Assembly (NCBI RefSeq): GCF_963678635.1
Contig: NC_087069.1
Span: forward strand, 32,139,710-32,203,709
Direction: 5' to 3'
Length of the DNA: 64,000 bases
Origin: Symsagittifera roscoffensis
Lineage: Eukaryota; Xenacoelomorpha; Acoela; Convolutidae
Position numbers and translations under genes: made by a program. The notes beneath the pieces are model-generated. The model was not told where the DNA came from. It worked only from the letters and a program-made list of their open reading frames with translations, and searched no databases. Positions 19,741-32,300 of this stretch are shown here, in pieces. How positions within the stretch are numbered: position 1 is the stretch's first letter; every line of letters starts with the position of its first letter.

Positions 19741-20470
19741 ACAAACAATGCCAGTTTATTTCGAAAAGATTTGAAAATAAATCACCAAGTGCTTAGTAAA
19801 ACTTTGAGCATAAACTTTGTGACCTTCTGAAGTTTATTCAAGAGAACAAACAAAGTGTCGATCAGAAAAAACTCAAAAAATTGTAGTATCTAAAATTTTT
19901 CTCAGAGATTGCTTTCACAGCTGAAAAGGTCCGAATCCGAGCTTCAGTAAAAACTATCGTCTGGTGCTGAAGCGGCTTTGAAAGGTCTCAAAAGAAAAAA
20001 AAATTTTCAGATCTTCGAAACTTTAGAAAACTCTCAGCAATACTTTTGAGGGTGTGCCTAAATTTTGTTGTTAATGGAGCTCAAAGAACACAATTAACTC
20101 AATCAAGCAAATTTAAACGAATCAGAAGGTTTATCACACGGAGGAAGCAATTATTAATCTTTTTCGAAAATGATGTTATTTTTTTTTCAAATAAAACTAC
20201 AACAGACTCCGAACAACTACTAATGACTTTTTATTCAATCAATAAACCAAAAAAAGATGGCTACAATCACTTAACAGAAGAAGCAAGGCTAAACTTAAAC
20301 TGAATTTGAAAAGCTCGCCTGCACCAGACGGCCTTACATCTCGGCTATTCAAGACTTTCAAGGATGTATTTTTGTTCAATTTTAGCTTCAAACATTTTGT
20401 TTAGGGCTATATTGTAATAGATTTGAAAATTTTTTTCACTAAATTGAAAAAAAAACCATCAGATTGCGCA
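19741..20470 (+). pseudogene. LINE ORF2: endonuclease-RT linker and RT start
   Basis: Decayed linker. In one frame at about 20285-20400 KLNLKSSPAPDGLTSRLFKT is the conserved entry of L1-type reverse transcriptases (S-P-G-P-D-G-L/F-T). Earlier pieces such as VRIRASVKTIVW near 19930 are in other frames. Copy D at 42480-43150 shows the same parts. Confidence 0.7.
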
Positions 20471-20471
20471 T

Positions 20472-20970
20472 GTGCTTGGAAAAAAAATGCACACAGCATT
20501 AGAAAAGTTGAAAAAAGCTATTACTTCAGAACGATTGGCTAACCGAGGTTCATATGCAGTAAAATTAGACTTTTTTAAACCATTTGACAGAGTTGACACA
20601 TCACAACTCATCAAAATTTTGAACGGATTAAATCTTGATGAGTTTTCCGTTAGAGCTATTGAGCTATTGCAGTTAGAATCAAAAGCACTAATTGAGATAT
20701 AAATTTTTTATCAGCCAGCTTGAATTTCATCGCGATAAGAGACAAGGTTGCCCTCTTACCGCATTTTTGTTTAAATTTTTTATCTAAACCCATCTTTGAG
20801 CAATTGAATTTACAGAAACAATTGAAGAATTCGGGTTATTGTTTCCTAACCTATTTTCATATGCGGACGACATTAGCTGCCTAATCATAAACCGATGTGT
20901 TGAAAACTTTTGCAGATTACTGCACTTAATTGAAAACTTTAGCAAAATCACTCTAAAATTTATTAACAAA
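20472..20970 (+). pseudogene. LINE reverse transcriptase, fingers and palm, copy C
   Basis: 20472-20702: KKAITSERLANRGSYAVKLD, FFKPFDRVDTSQLIKILNGL, the first catalytic Asp motif (L-D-F-x-K-A-F-D in the family, here LDFFKPFD). In the next frame KRQGCPLTAFLF gives the RQGCPLS-type motif, and about 20855-20935 gives SYADDISCLI, the YADD active site. The copy ends at about 20970 by a deletion that joins it to C-terminal sequence. The protein would prime reverse transcription on the nicked target. Confidence 0.88.
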
Positions 20971-21610
20971 CTCCATTTTCCGCCCTGCTTTTTGCTGTAA
21001 GCCGTTATCGCTGTTCAGAAGAATTATTTATTTTAATAGGCAAAATTTATAAAAATTCAATGCTTGATTTGTGGGAAAAGTTTTCTGTATAAGTTTGCGT
21101 ACGCTGTTTTTAAAGATCGCGAAAAACGGTGTTTTTTTTTGAGAATGCGCCCGATTGTTTCTTTTGTATTCTAGAGTGCGAAACATTCAAACAGCCAATT
21201 TTCAGTTGTCCCTCGCTTCAACCTTCAAAAATCATATAACAGACGGACAATTGGCCTGTCAATTTTCTATCAACAAACATTCTAAAGCTTAAGTATGTCG
21301 TTGCGGTTATTCGTCGCGCATACGCAAAAATCATCGACGTCATGGAAACCCCATTTGCAAATTTTTGTCATGGGAAGAATGGAAGATACGAAACACAAAT
21401 TGCTCCTTCTGATTAAAATAATCCCGGTTAAGTGAAATTTCAGCAAACAACCAGAATGCTAAGTATCTGGTTAAAGTAATGTTTATTGAACTGAAACTGC
21501 TAAGAAGTACAAAGTAGATTTTTCTTGTGTACCAGGATATTCTGTATCCAAAACTAAAAATTTTATATAAAGTATAAGTCAAAGACAGAAAAAAAATTAG
21601 TTTTTCATAT

Positions 21611-24600
21611 GCGGACGACATTACATGCCTAATCAAAATCCGATGTGTTGAAAACTTTTGCAGATTACTGCACTTAATCGAAAACTTTTGCAAACAAACT
21701 CGAAAGTTTTTTAACATAAGTAAAAAAAAAGTGCTTTGTAAACCTAATTTAACACCCTATAAAACAGTCAAGGAAACAAAAATACATGGTTTCTTGTTTT
21801 ATACTTCCTGAAAAGTCGAAAAAATTGAAATAATATTGAGTTCTCAAATTTAAACACATAGGGGTTCTACTTAGATAATTTTTGAGGACCAAGTGGTTAA
21901 TACTGTCAGCCTTTGTTCTCCCTACATTTTTTCATATGGCTTGTCATACTATAGTTTAATTTGGAAACCATTAGTAACTGGGAAGATTTATACGATGCAA
22001 ATTTGAAAAAATCAAGCAGACTCGATAAAAGGAAAGAAGTATTATATCACCCTATTTTAGATGGTGGGGTAGGCTAACCACGCCTACAAATCAAACTTAA
22101 CATTCCTAAAAATATCGACTTTATTGCTTCTAATATATCAAATCGAAACAGTTTGTTACCAACAGACTTTAATTTCCCAAAGGAAATTAAAAACATGTTC
22201 AGAATAACACAGCAGACAAAATTGCGCTATGTTTATTACTTCTGCTTACAAAACTGTAGTTTTTATCAAACTCCAATTTCCCGCTTGCTTTTTGCTGTAA
22301 ACGATTATGGCTTTTCCAAAGAATTTATTAATTTAATAAGCAAAATTTATAAAAATTCAATGCTTGATGTGAGGGAAAATTTTTCTGTTTAAATTTGCGT
22401 ACGCTGTTTTTGAGAATGCGCCCGATTATTGTTTCTTTTCTATTCTAGAGTGCAAAACATTCAAACAGCCAATTTTCAGTTGTCCCTCGCTTCAACCTTC
22501 AAAAATCATATAACAGACTGACAAATGACCTGTCAATTTTTTATCAACAAACATTGTAAAGCTTAAGTTTGTTGTTGCGGTTATTCGTCGCACATACGCA
22601 AAATCATTGACGTCATGGAAACCCCATTTGATAACTTTTTTGGCATGGGAAGAATGGAAGATACGAAATACAAATTGCTCCTTCTGATAAAAATAACCCC
22701 GGTTATGTGAAATTTCAGTAAAAAACCAGAATGCTAAGTATGTGGTTAAAGTAATGTTTATTGAACTAAAACTGCTAAGAAGTACAAAGTTGATTTTTCT
22801 TGTGTACCAGGATACTCTGTATCCGGTACTAAAAATTTATTTAAAGCACAAGTCAAAGACAGAACAAAAATTAGTTTTTCATATGCGGACGACATTACCT
22901 GCCTAATCAAAGTCCGATGAGTTGGAAACTTTTGCGAACAAACTCGAAGATTTTTTAACAAAAGTAAAAGAGAAGTGCTTTCTAAACCTGATTTATCACC
23001 CTATAAAACAATCAAGAAACAAAAATACTTGGTGTCTTGTTTTATACTTCCTGAAAAGTCGAAAATATTGAAATAATATTGAGTTCTCAAATTTAAACAC
23101 ATAGGGGTTTAATTTTACTTAGTAATTTTTTGAGGACCAAAATGTTAATACTGTCAGTCTTTGTTCTCCCTACATTTTTTCACATGGCTTGTCATACGAT
23201 AGTTTAATTTGGAAACCGTTAGTAACTGAAAAGATTTATTAGATGCAAATTTGAAAAAATCAAGCAGACTCGATAAAAGGAAAGAAGTATTATATCACCC
23301 TATTTTAGATGGTGGGGTAGGCTAACCACGCCTACAAATCAAACTTAACATTCCTAAAAATATCAATTTTATTGCTTCTAATATATCAAATCGAAACAGT
23401 TTGTTACCAACAGACTTTAGTTTCCCAAAAGAAGTTGAAAACATGTTGAGAATAACACAGCAGACAAAATTGCGCTATGTTTATTATTTCTGCTCAAAAA
23501 ACTGTAGTTTTTATCAAACTCCAATTTGCCGCTTGCTTTTTGCTGTAAGCCATTATCGCTGTTCAAAAGAGTTAATTAGTTTTAAAGGCGAAGTTTATAA
23601 GAATTCAATGCTTGATTTGTGGGAAAATTTTTCTGTATAAATTTGCGTACGCTGTTTTTAAAGATCGCGAAAAATGGTGTTTTTTTTTGAGAATGCGCCC
23701 GATTGTTTCTTTTGTATTCTAGAGTGCGAAACATTCAAACAGCCAATTTTCAGTTGTCCCTCGCTTCAACCGTCAAAAATCATATAACAGACGGACAATT
23801 GGCCTGTCAATTTTCTATCAACAAACATTCTAAAGCTTAAGTATGTCGTTGCGGTTATTCGTCGCGCATACGCAAAAATCATCGACGTCATGGAAACCCC
23901 ATTTGCAAACTTTTTTGTCATGGGAAGAATGGAAGATACGAAATACAAATTGCTCCTTCTGATAAAAATTATCCCGGTTAAGTGAAATTTCAGCAAACAA
24001 CCAGAATGCTAAGTATCTGGTTAAAGTAATGTTTATTGAACTGAAACTGCTAAGAAGTACAAAGTAGATTTTTCTTGTGTACCAGGATATTCTGTATCCA
24101 CAACTAAAAATTTTATATAAAGCACAAGTCAAAGACAGAACAAAAATTAGTTTTTCATATGCGGACGACATTACATGCCTAATCAAAATCCGATGTGTTG
24201 AAAACTTTTGCAGATTACTGCACTTAATCGAAAACTTTTGCAAACAAACTCGAAAGTTTTTTAACATAATTAAAAAAAAGTGCTTTGTAAACCTAATTTA
24301 ACACCCTATAAAACAGTCAAGGAAACAAAAATACATGGTTTCTTGTTTTATACTTCCTGAAAAGTCGAAAATATTGAAATAATATTGAGTTCTCAAATTT
24401 AAACACATAGGGGTTCTACTTAGATAATTTTTGAGGACCAAGTGTATAATACTGTCAGCCTTTGTTCTCCCTACATTTTTTCATATGGCTTGTCATACTA
24501 TAGTTTAATTTGGAAACCATTAGTAACTGGGAAGACTTATACGATGCAAATTTGAAAAAATCAAGCAGACTCGATAAAAGGAAAGAAGTATTATATCACC

Positions 24601-26734
24601 CTATTTTAGATGGTGGGGTAGGCTAACCACGCCTACAAATCAAACTTAATATTCCTAAACATATCGACTTTATTGCTTCTAATATATCAAATCGAAACAG
24701 TTTGTTACCAACAGACTTTAATTTCCCAAAGGAAATTAAAAACATGTTCAGAATAACACAGCAGAAAAATTGCGCTATGTTTATTACTTCTGCTTACAAA
24801 ACTGTAGTTTTTATCAAACTCCAATTTCCCGCTTGCTTTTTGCTGTAAACGATTATGGCTTTTCCAAAGAATTTATTAATTTAAAAGGCAAAATTTATAA
24901 AAATTCAATGCTTGATGTGAGGGAAAATTTTTCTGTTTAAATTTGCGTACGCTGTTTTTAAAGATCGCGAAAAGTGGTGTTTTTTTCGAGAATGCGCCCG
25001 ATTATTGTTTCTTTTCTATTCTAGAAGGCAAAACATTCAAACTGCCAAATTTCAGTTGTCCCTCGCTTCAACCTTCAAAAATCATATAACAGACAGACAA
25101 ATGGCCTGTCAATTTTTTATCAACAAACATTGTAAAGCTTAAGTATGTTGTTGCGGTTATTCGTCGCGCATACGCAAAATCATTGACGTCATGGAAACCC
25201 CATTTGATAACTTTTTTGGCATGGGAAGAATGGAAGATACAAAATACAAATTGCTCCTTCTGATAAAAATAACCCCGGTTATGTGAAATTTCAGTAAAAA
25301 ACCAGAATGCTAAGTATGTGGTTAAAGTAATGTTTATTGAACTAAAACTGCTAAGAAGTACAAAGTTGATTTTTCTTGTGTACTAGGATACTCTGTATCC
25401 GGTACTAAAAATGTATTTAAAGCAAAAGTCAAAGAGAGAACAAAAATTGGTTTTTCATTTGCGAACGACATTACCTGCCTAATCAAAGTCCGATGAAATG
25501 GAAACTTTTGCGAACAAACTCGAAGATTTTTTAACATAAGTAAAAGAGAAGTGCTTTCTAAACCTGATTTATCACCCTATAAAATAATCAAGAAACAAAA
25601 ATACTTGGTGTCTTGTTTTATACTTCCTGAAAAGTCGAAAATATTGAAATAATATTGAGTTCTCAAATTTAAACACATAGGGGTTTAATTTTACTTAGTA
25701 ATTTTTTGAGGACCAAAACGTTAATACTTTCAGTCTTTGTTCTCCTTACATTTTTTCACATGGCTTGTCATACGATAGTTTAATTTGGAAACCGTTAGTA
25801 ACTGAAAAGATTTATTAGATGCAAATTTGAAAAAATCAAGCAGACTCGATAAAAGGAAAGAAGTATTATATCACCCTATTTTAGATGGTGGGGTAGGCTA
25901 ACCACGCCTACAAATCAAACTTAACATTCCTAAAAATATCGACTTTTTTGCTTCTAATATATCAAATCGAAACAGTTTGTTACCAACAGACTTTAGTTTC
26001 CCAAAAGAAGTTGAAAACATGTTGAGAATAACACAGCAGACAAAATTGCGCTATGTTTATTATTTCTGCTTACAAAACTGTAGTTTTTATCAAACTCCAA
26101 TTTCCCGCTTGCTTTTTGCTGTAAGCCATTATCGCTGTTCAAAAGAGTTAATTAGTTTTAAAGGCGAAGTTTATAAGAATTCAATGCTTGATTTGTGGGA
26201 AAATTTTTCTGTATAAATTTGCGTACGCTGTTTTTAAAGATCGCGAAAAGTGCTTTTTTTTGAGAATGCGCCCGATTATTGTTTCTTTTGTATTCTAGAG
26301 TGCGAAACATTCAAACAGCCAAGATGCAGTTGTCCCACGCTTCAACCTTCAAAAATCATTTAACAGAGTGACAATTGGCCTGTCATTTTTTTATCAACAA
26401 ACATTGTAAAGTTTAAGTATGTTGTTGCGGTTATTCGTCGCGCATACGCAAAATCATCGACGTCATAGAAAATCCATTTGCAAACTTGTTTTTCATGGGA
26501 AGAAAGGAAGATACGAAATACAAATTGCTCCTTCTGATAAAAATTACCCCGTTTATGTGAAATTTCAGCAAGAAACCAGAATGCTAAGTATCTGGTTAAA
26601 GTATTGTTTATTAAACTAAAACTGCTAAGAAGTACAAAGTAGATTTTTTTGTGTACCAGGATACTCTTTATCCGGTACTAAAAATTTTGTTCAGAGCAAA
26701 AGTCAGAGACAGAACATAAATTAGTTTTTCATAT
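21611..26734 (+). repeat. Dimeric higher-order repeat, 2 x ~2.55 kb
   Basis: Four units in A-B-A-B order: 21611-22884, 22885-24160, 24161-25460, 25461-26734. Unit B has its own marks (AAAGTCCGATGA, then a deletion that removes the stretch coding for FCRLLHLIEN). Unit A keeps that stretch. Like units are closer to each other than neighbours are, the sign of a higher-order repeat. Confidence 0.8.
24077..24301 (+). pseudogene. Unit junction frame: ORF2 C-terminus fused to YADD block
   Basis: One open frame crosses a unit border: YQDILYPQLKILYKAQVKDR is C-terminal ORF2 sequence and goes straight into SFSYADDITCLIKIRCVENF, the RT active site block. In the unrearranged LINE these lie over 1 kb apart in the reverse order. 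A similar frame is at 34599-34880, with AED in place of ADD. Confidence 0.75.
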
Positions 26735-29317
26735 GCGGACGACGTTACCGGCCTAATCAAAATGAAAACTTTTGCAGATTACTGCGCTTAATCGAAAACT
26801 TTTGCAAACAAACTCGAAGATTTTTCAACATCAGTAAAAGAGAAGTGCTTTCTAAACCTGATTTATCACAAATGAAACAGTCAAAGAAAAAAAAATACCT
26901 GGTGTCTTGTTTTATACTTTCTGAAAAGTCGAAAATGTTGAAATAACATAGAGTTCTCAAATTTGAAAACATAGGGGTTTAATTTTACTTAGTAAATTTT
27001 TGAGGACCAACTTGTTAAAACTGTCAGTATTTGTTCTCCCTATATTTTGTCATATGGCTTGTCATACCATAATTTAATTTGGAAACCGTTAGTAACTGGG
27101 AAGATTTATTTGATGCAAAATTGTAAAAATCAAGCAGACTCGATAAAAGGAAAGAAGTATTATATCATCCTATTTTAGATGGTGGGGTAGGAATACCACG
27201 CCTACAACTCAAATTTTACATTCCTAAAGTTATCGATTTTATTGCTTCTAATATATCAAATCGAAACAATTTGTTACCAACAGACTTTAGTTTCCCAAAA
27301 GAAGTTGAAAACATGTTGAGAATAACACAGCAGACAAAATTGCGCTATGTTTGTTACTTCTGCTTACAAAACTGTAGTTTTTTTCAAACTCCAATTTCCC
27401 GCTTGCTTTCTGCTGTAAACCATTATCGCTGTTCAAAAGAATTAATTAATTTAATAGGCGAAGTTTATAAAAATTCAATGCTTGATGTGTGGGAAAACTT
27501 TTCTGTATAAATTTGCGTACGCTGTTTTTAAAGATCGCGAAAAGTGGTGTTTTTTTTTGAGAATGCGCCCGGTTATTGTTTCTTTTGTAATCTAGATTGC
27601 GAAACATTCAAACAGCCAACTTTCAGTTGTCCCTCGCTTCAACCTTCAAAAAATATATAACAAACTGACAATTGGCCTGTCAATTTTTTATCAATAAACA
27701 TTGTAAAGCTTAAGTATGTTGTTGCGGTTATTCGTTGCGCATACGCAAAATCATCGACGTCATGGAAACTCCATTTGCAAACTTTTTTGCCATGGTAAGA
27801 ATGGAAGATACGAAATACAAATTGCTCCTTCTGATAAAACTACCCCGATTATGTGAAATTTCAGCAAGAAACCAGAATGCTAAGTATCTGGTTAAAGTAA
27901 TGTTTATTGAACTAAAACTGCTAAGAAGTACAAAGTAGATTTTTCTTGATTACCAGGATACTCTTTATCCGGTACTAAAAATTTATTTAAAGCACAAGTC
28001 AAAGACAGAACAAAAATTATTTTTTCATTTGCGGACCACATTACCTGCCTAATCAAAATCCGATGTGTTGAAAACTTTTGCTGATTACTGCACTTAATCG
28101 AAAATTTTTGCAAACAAACTCGAAAATTTTTAAACATAATTAAAAGAGAAGTGCTTTCTAAACCTGATTTATCACCCTATGAAACAGTCAAGGAAACAAA
28201 AATACCTGGTGTCTTGTTTTATACTTCCTGAAAAGTCGAAAATGTTGAAATAACATAGAGTTCTCAAATTGAAAAACATAAGGGTTTAATTTTACTTAGG
28301 AAATTTTTGAGGACCAACTGGTTAATACTGTCAGTCTTTGTTCTCCCAACATTTTTTCATATGGCTTGTCATACTATAGTTTAATTTGGAAACCGTTAGT
28401 AACTGAAAAGATTTATTAGATGCAAATTTAAAAAAATCAAGCAGACTCGATAAAAGGAAAGAAGTATTATATCACCCTATTTTAGATGGTGGGGTAGGCT
28501 AACCACGCCTGCAAAACAAACTTAACAATCCTAAAAATATCGACTTTATTGCTTCTAATATATCAAATCGAAACAGTTTGTTACCAACAGACTTTAATTT
28601 CCCAAAAGAAAATAAAAACATGTTGAGAATAACACAGCAGAAAAATTGCGCTATGTTTATTACTTCTGCTTACAAAACTGTAGTTTTTATCAAACTCCAA
28701 TTTCTCGCTTGCATTTTGCTGTAAACCATTATTGCTGTTCAAATGAATTAAGTAATTTAATAGGCGAAGTTTAAAAAAATTCAATGCTTGATGTGTGGGA
28801 AAACTTTTCTGTATATTTTTGCATACGCTGTTTTTAAAGATTGCGAAAAGCGGTGTTTTTTTTCTTGAGAATGCGCCTGATTGTTTCTTTTGTATTCTAG
28901 AGTGCGAAACATTCGAACAGCCAATTTTCAATTGTCCCTCGCTTCAACCTTCAAAAATCATATTACAGACTGACAATTGGCGTGTCAATATTTTATCAAC
29001 AAACATTGTAAAGCTTAAGTATGTTGTTGCGGTTATTCGTCGCGCATACGCAAAATCATCGACGTCATGAAAACTCCATTTGCAAAATTTTTTGTCACGG
29101 GAAGAAAGGAAGATACGAAATAAAAGTTACCCCGGTTATGTGAAATTTCAGCAAGGAACCGAATGCTAAAAATCTGGTTAAATTAATATTTATTGAACTA
29201 AAACTGCTAAGAAGTACAAAGTAGGGTTTTCTTGTGTACCAGGATGCTCTGTATCTGGTACTAAAAAAAATTTTAAAGCACAATTCAAAGACAGAACAAA
29301 AAGTAGGTTTTTCATTT
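26735..29317 (+). repeat. LINE array, monomeric units
   Basis: Two units of 1296 and 1287 bp, more diverged from their neighbours. The frame 27271-27507 (NSLLPTDFSFPKEVENMLRI region) and 28795-29067 (Cys-rich end) are open. Many stops elsewhere. Confidence 0.75.
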
Positions 29318-32300
29318 GCGGACGACATTACCTGCCTAATCAAAATCCGATGTGTTGAAAACTTTTGCAGATTACTGCACATAATCGAAAGCTTTTGCAA
29401 GCAAACTCGAAGATTTATTAACATAAGTACAAGAGAAGTGCTTTCTAAACCTGATTTATCACCCTATAAAACTATCAAGGAATTGAAGATAGTTGGTGTT
29501 TTGTTTTATAATTCCTGAAAAGTCGAAAATATTGAAATAACATTGAGTTCTCAAAATTAAAAACATAGGGGTTTAATTTTACTTAGTAATTTTTTGAGGA
29601 CCAAAATGTTAATACTGTCAATCTTTGTTCTCCCTACATTTTTTCACATGGCGTGTCAATTTTTTATCAACAAACATTGTAAAGCTTAAGTATGTTGTTG
29701 TGGTTATTCTTCGCGCATACGCAAAACCATCGACGTCATGAAAACTCCATTTGCAAAGTTTTTTGTCATGGGAAGAATGGAAGATACGAAAAACATTACC
29801 CCGGTTATGTGAAATTTCAGCAAGAAACCGAATGCTAAGTATCTGGTTAAAGTAATGTTTTTTGAACTAAAACTGCTCAGAAGTACAAAGTAGGGTTTTT
29901 TTGTGTACCAGGATACTCTGTATCCGGTACTAAAAAATTTATTTAAAGCACAAGTCAAAGACAGAACAAAAAGTAGGTTTTTCATATGCGGACGACATTA
30001 CCTGCCTAATCAAAATCCGATGTGTTGAAAACTTTTGCAGATTACTGCACTTAATCGAAAGATTTTGCAAGCAAACTCAAAGATTTATTAACATAAGTAC
30101 AAGAGAAGTGCTTTCTAAACCTGATTTATCACCCTATAAAACTGTCAAGGAATTAGATACTTGGTGTCTTGTTTTATAATTCCTGAAAAGTCGAAAATAT
30201 TGAAATAACATTGAGTTCTCAAAATTAAAAACATAGGGGTTTAATTTTACTTAAATATTTTTTGAGGACCAAAATGTTTATACTGTCAGTCTTTGTTCTC
30301 CCTACATTTTTTCACATGGCTTGTCATACGATAGTTTAATTTGGAAACCGTTAGTAACTGGGAAGATTTATTAGATGCAAAATTGAAAAAATCAAGCAGA
30401 CTCGATAAAAGGAAAGAAGTATTTTATCACTCTATTTTAGATGATGGGCTTACCACGCCTACATCTCAAACTTTTCATTCCTAAAGTTATCGATTTTATT
30501 GCTTCTAATATATCAAATCTAAAGAGTTTGTTACCAACAGACTTTCTTTCTTTGTTTTCCCAAAAGAAGTTGAAAACATGTTGAGAATAACACAGCAGAC
30601 AAAATTGCGCTATCTTATTTACTTCTGCTTGCAAAAGTGTAATTTTTATCAAACTCCAATTTCCCGCTTGCTTTTTGTTGTAAGCCATTATCGCTGTTCA
30701 AAGGAATTAATTAATTTAATAGGCGAAGTTTATAAAAATTCAATGCTTGATGTGTGGGAAAACTTTTCTGAATAAATGTGCGTACGCTGTTTTTAAAGAT
30801 TGCGAAAAGCGGTGCTTTTTTCTTGAGAATGCGCCCAATTTTTTTTTGTTTTATAGAGTGCGAAACATTCGAACAGCCAATTTTCAGTTGTCTCTCGTTT
30901 CAGCCTTCAAAAATCATATTACAGACTGACAATCGGCGTGTCAATTTTTTATCAACAAACATTGTAAAGCTTAAGTATGGTGTTGCGGTTATTCGTCGCG
31001 CATACGCAAAATCATTGACGTCATGGAATCTCCATTTGCAAACTTTTTTGTCATGGGAAGAATGGAAGATACGAAATAAAACTTGCTCCTTCTGATAAAA
31101 ACTACCCGGTTATGTGAAGTTTCAGCAAGAAACCAGAATGCTAAGTATCTGGTAAAAGTAATGGATTTTGAACAAAAACTGCTAAAAAGTACAAAATAGA
31201 TTTTTCTTGTTTACTAGGATACTCTATATCCGGTATCAAAAAAAATTGTTTTAAGCACAAGTCGAAGACAGAACAAAAAACAGTTTTTTATATGCCGACG
31301 ACATTACCTACCTAATCAAAATCCGATGTGTTGAAAACTTTTGCAGATCAGTGCACTTAATCGAAAACTTTTGCAAACAAACTCTAATATTTGTTAACAA
31401 ACAGCCGTTCAATTCTAACACAGCAGACAAAATTGCGCGGTGTTTTTTTTCTTGAGAATGCGCCTGATTGTTTCTTTTGTATTCTAGAGTGCGAAACATT
31501 CGAACAGCCAATTTTCAATTGTCCCTCGCTTCAACCTTCAAAAATCATATTACAGACTGACAATTGGCGTGTCAATATTTTATCAACAAACATTGTAAAG
31601 CTTAAGTATGTTGTTGCGGTTATTCGTCGCGCATACGCAAAATCATCGACGTCATGAAAACTCCATTTGCAACATTTTTTGTCACGGGAAGAAAGGAAGA
31701 TACGAAATAAAAGTTACCCCGGTTATGTGAAATTTCAGCAAGGAACCGAATGCTAAAAATCTGGTTAAATTAATGTTTATTGAACTAAAACTGCTAAAAA
31801 GTACAAAATAGATTTTCTTGTTTACTAGGATACTCTATATCCGGTATCAAAAAAAATTGTTTTAAGCACAAGTCAAAGACAGAACAAAAAGTAGGTTTTT
31901 CATTTGCGGACGACATTACCTGCCTAATCAAAATCCGATGTGTTGAAAACTTTTGCAGATTACTGCACTTAATCGAAAGATTTTGCAAGCAAACTCAAAG
32001 ATTTATTAACATAAGTACAAGAAAAGTGCTTTCTAAACCTGATTTATCACCCTATAAAACTGTCAAGGAATTAAAGATACTTGGTGTCTTGTTTTATAAT
32101 TCCTGAAAAGTCGAAAAAATTGAAAATAACATTGAGTTCTCAAAATTAAAAACATAGGGGTTTAATTTTACTTAGTAATTTTTTGAGGACCAAAATGTTA
32201 ATACTGTCAATCTTTGTTCTCCCTACATTTTTTCACATGGCGTGTCAATTTTTTATCAACAAACATTGTAAAGCTTAAGTATGTTGTTGTGGTTATTCTT

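Noticed and set aside
21340-21717. Minus-strand open frames of 60-145 codons that recur through the LINE array (also 22758, 23830, 29095, 34412, 49714 and others)
   Set aside because: They are antisense to the YADD and C-terminal blocks and recur only because the unit recurs. No known motif.
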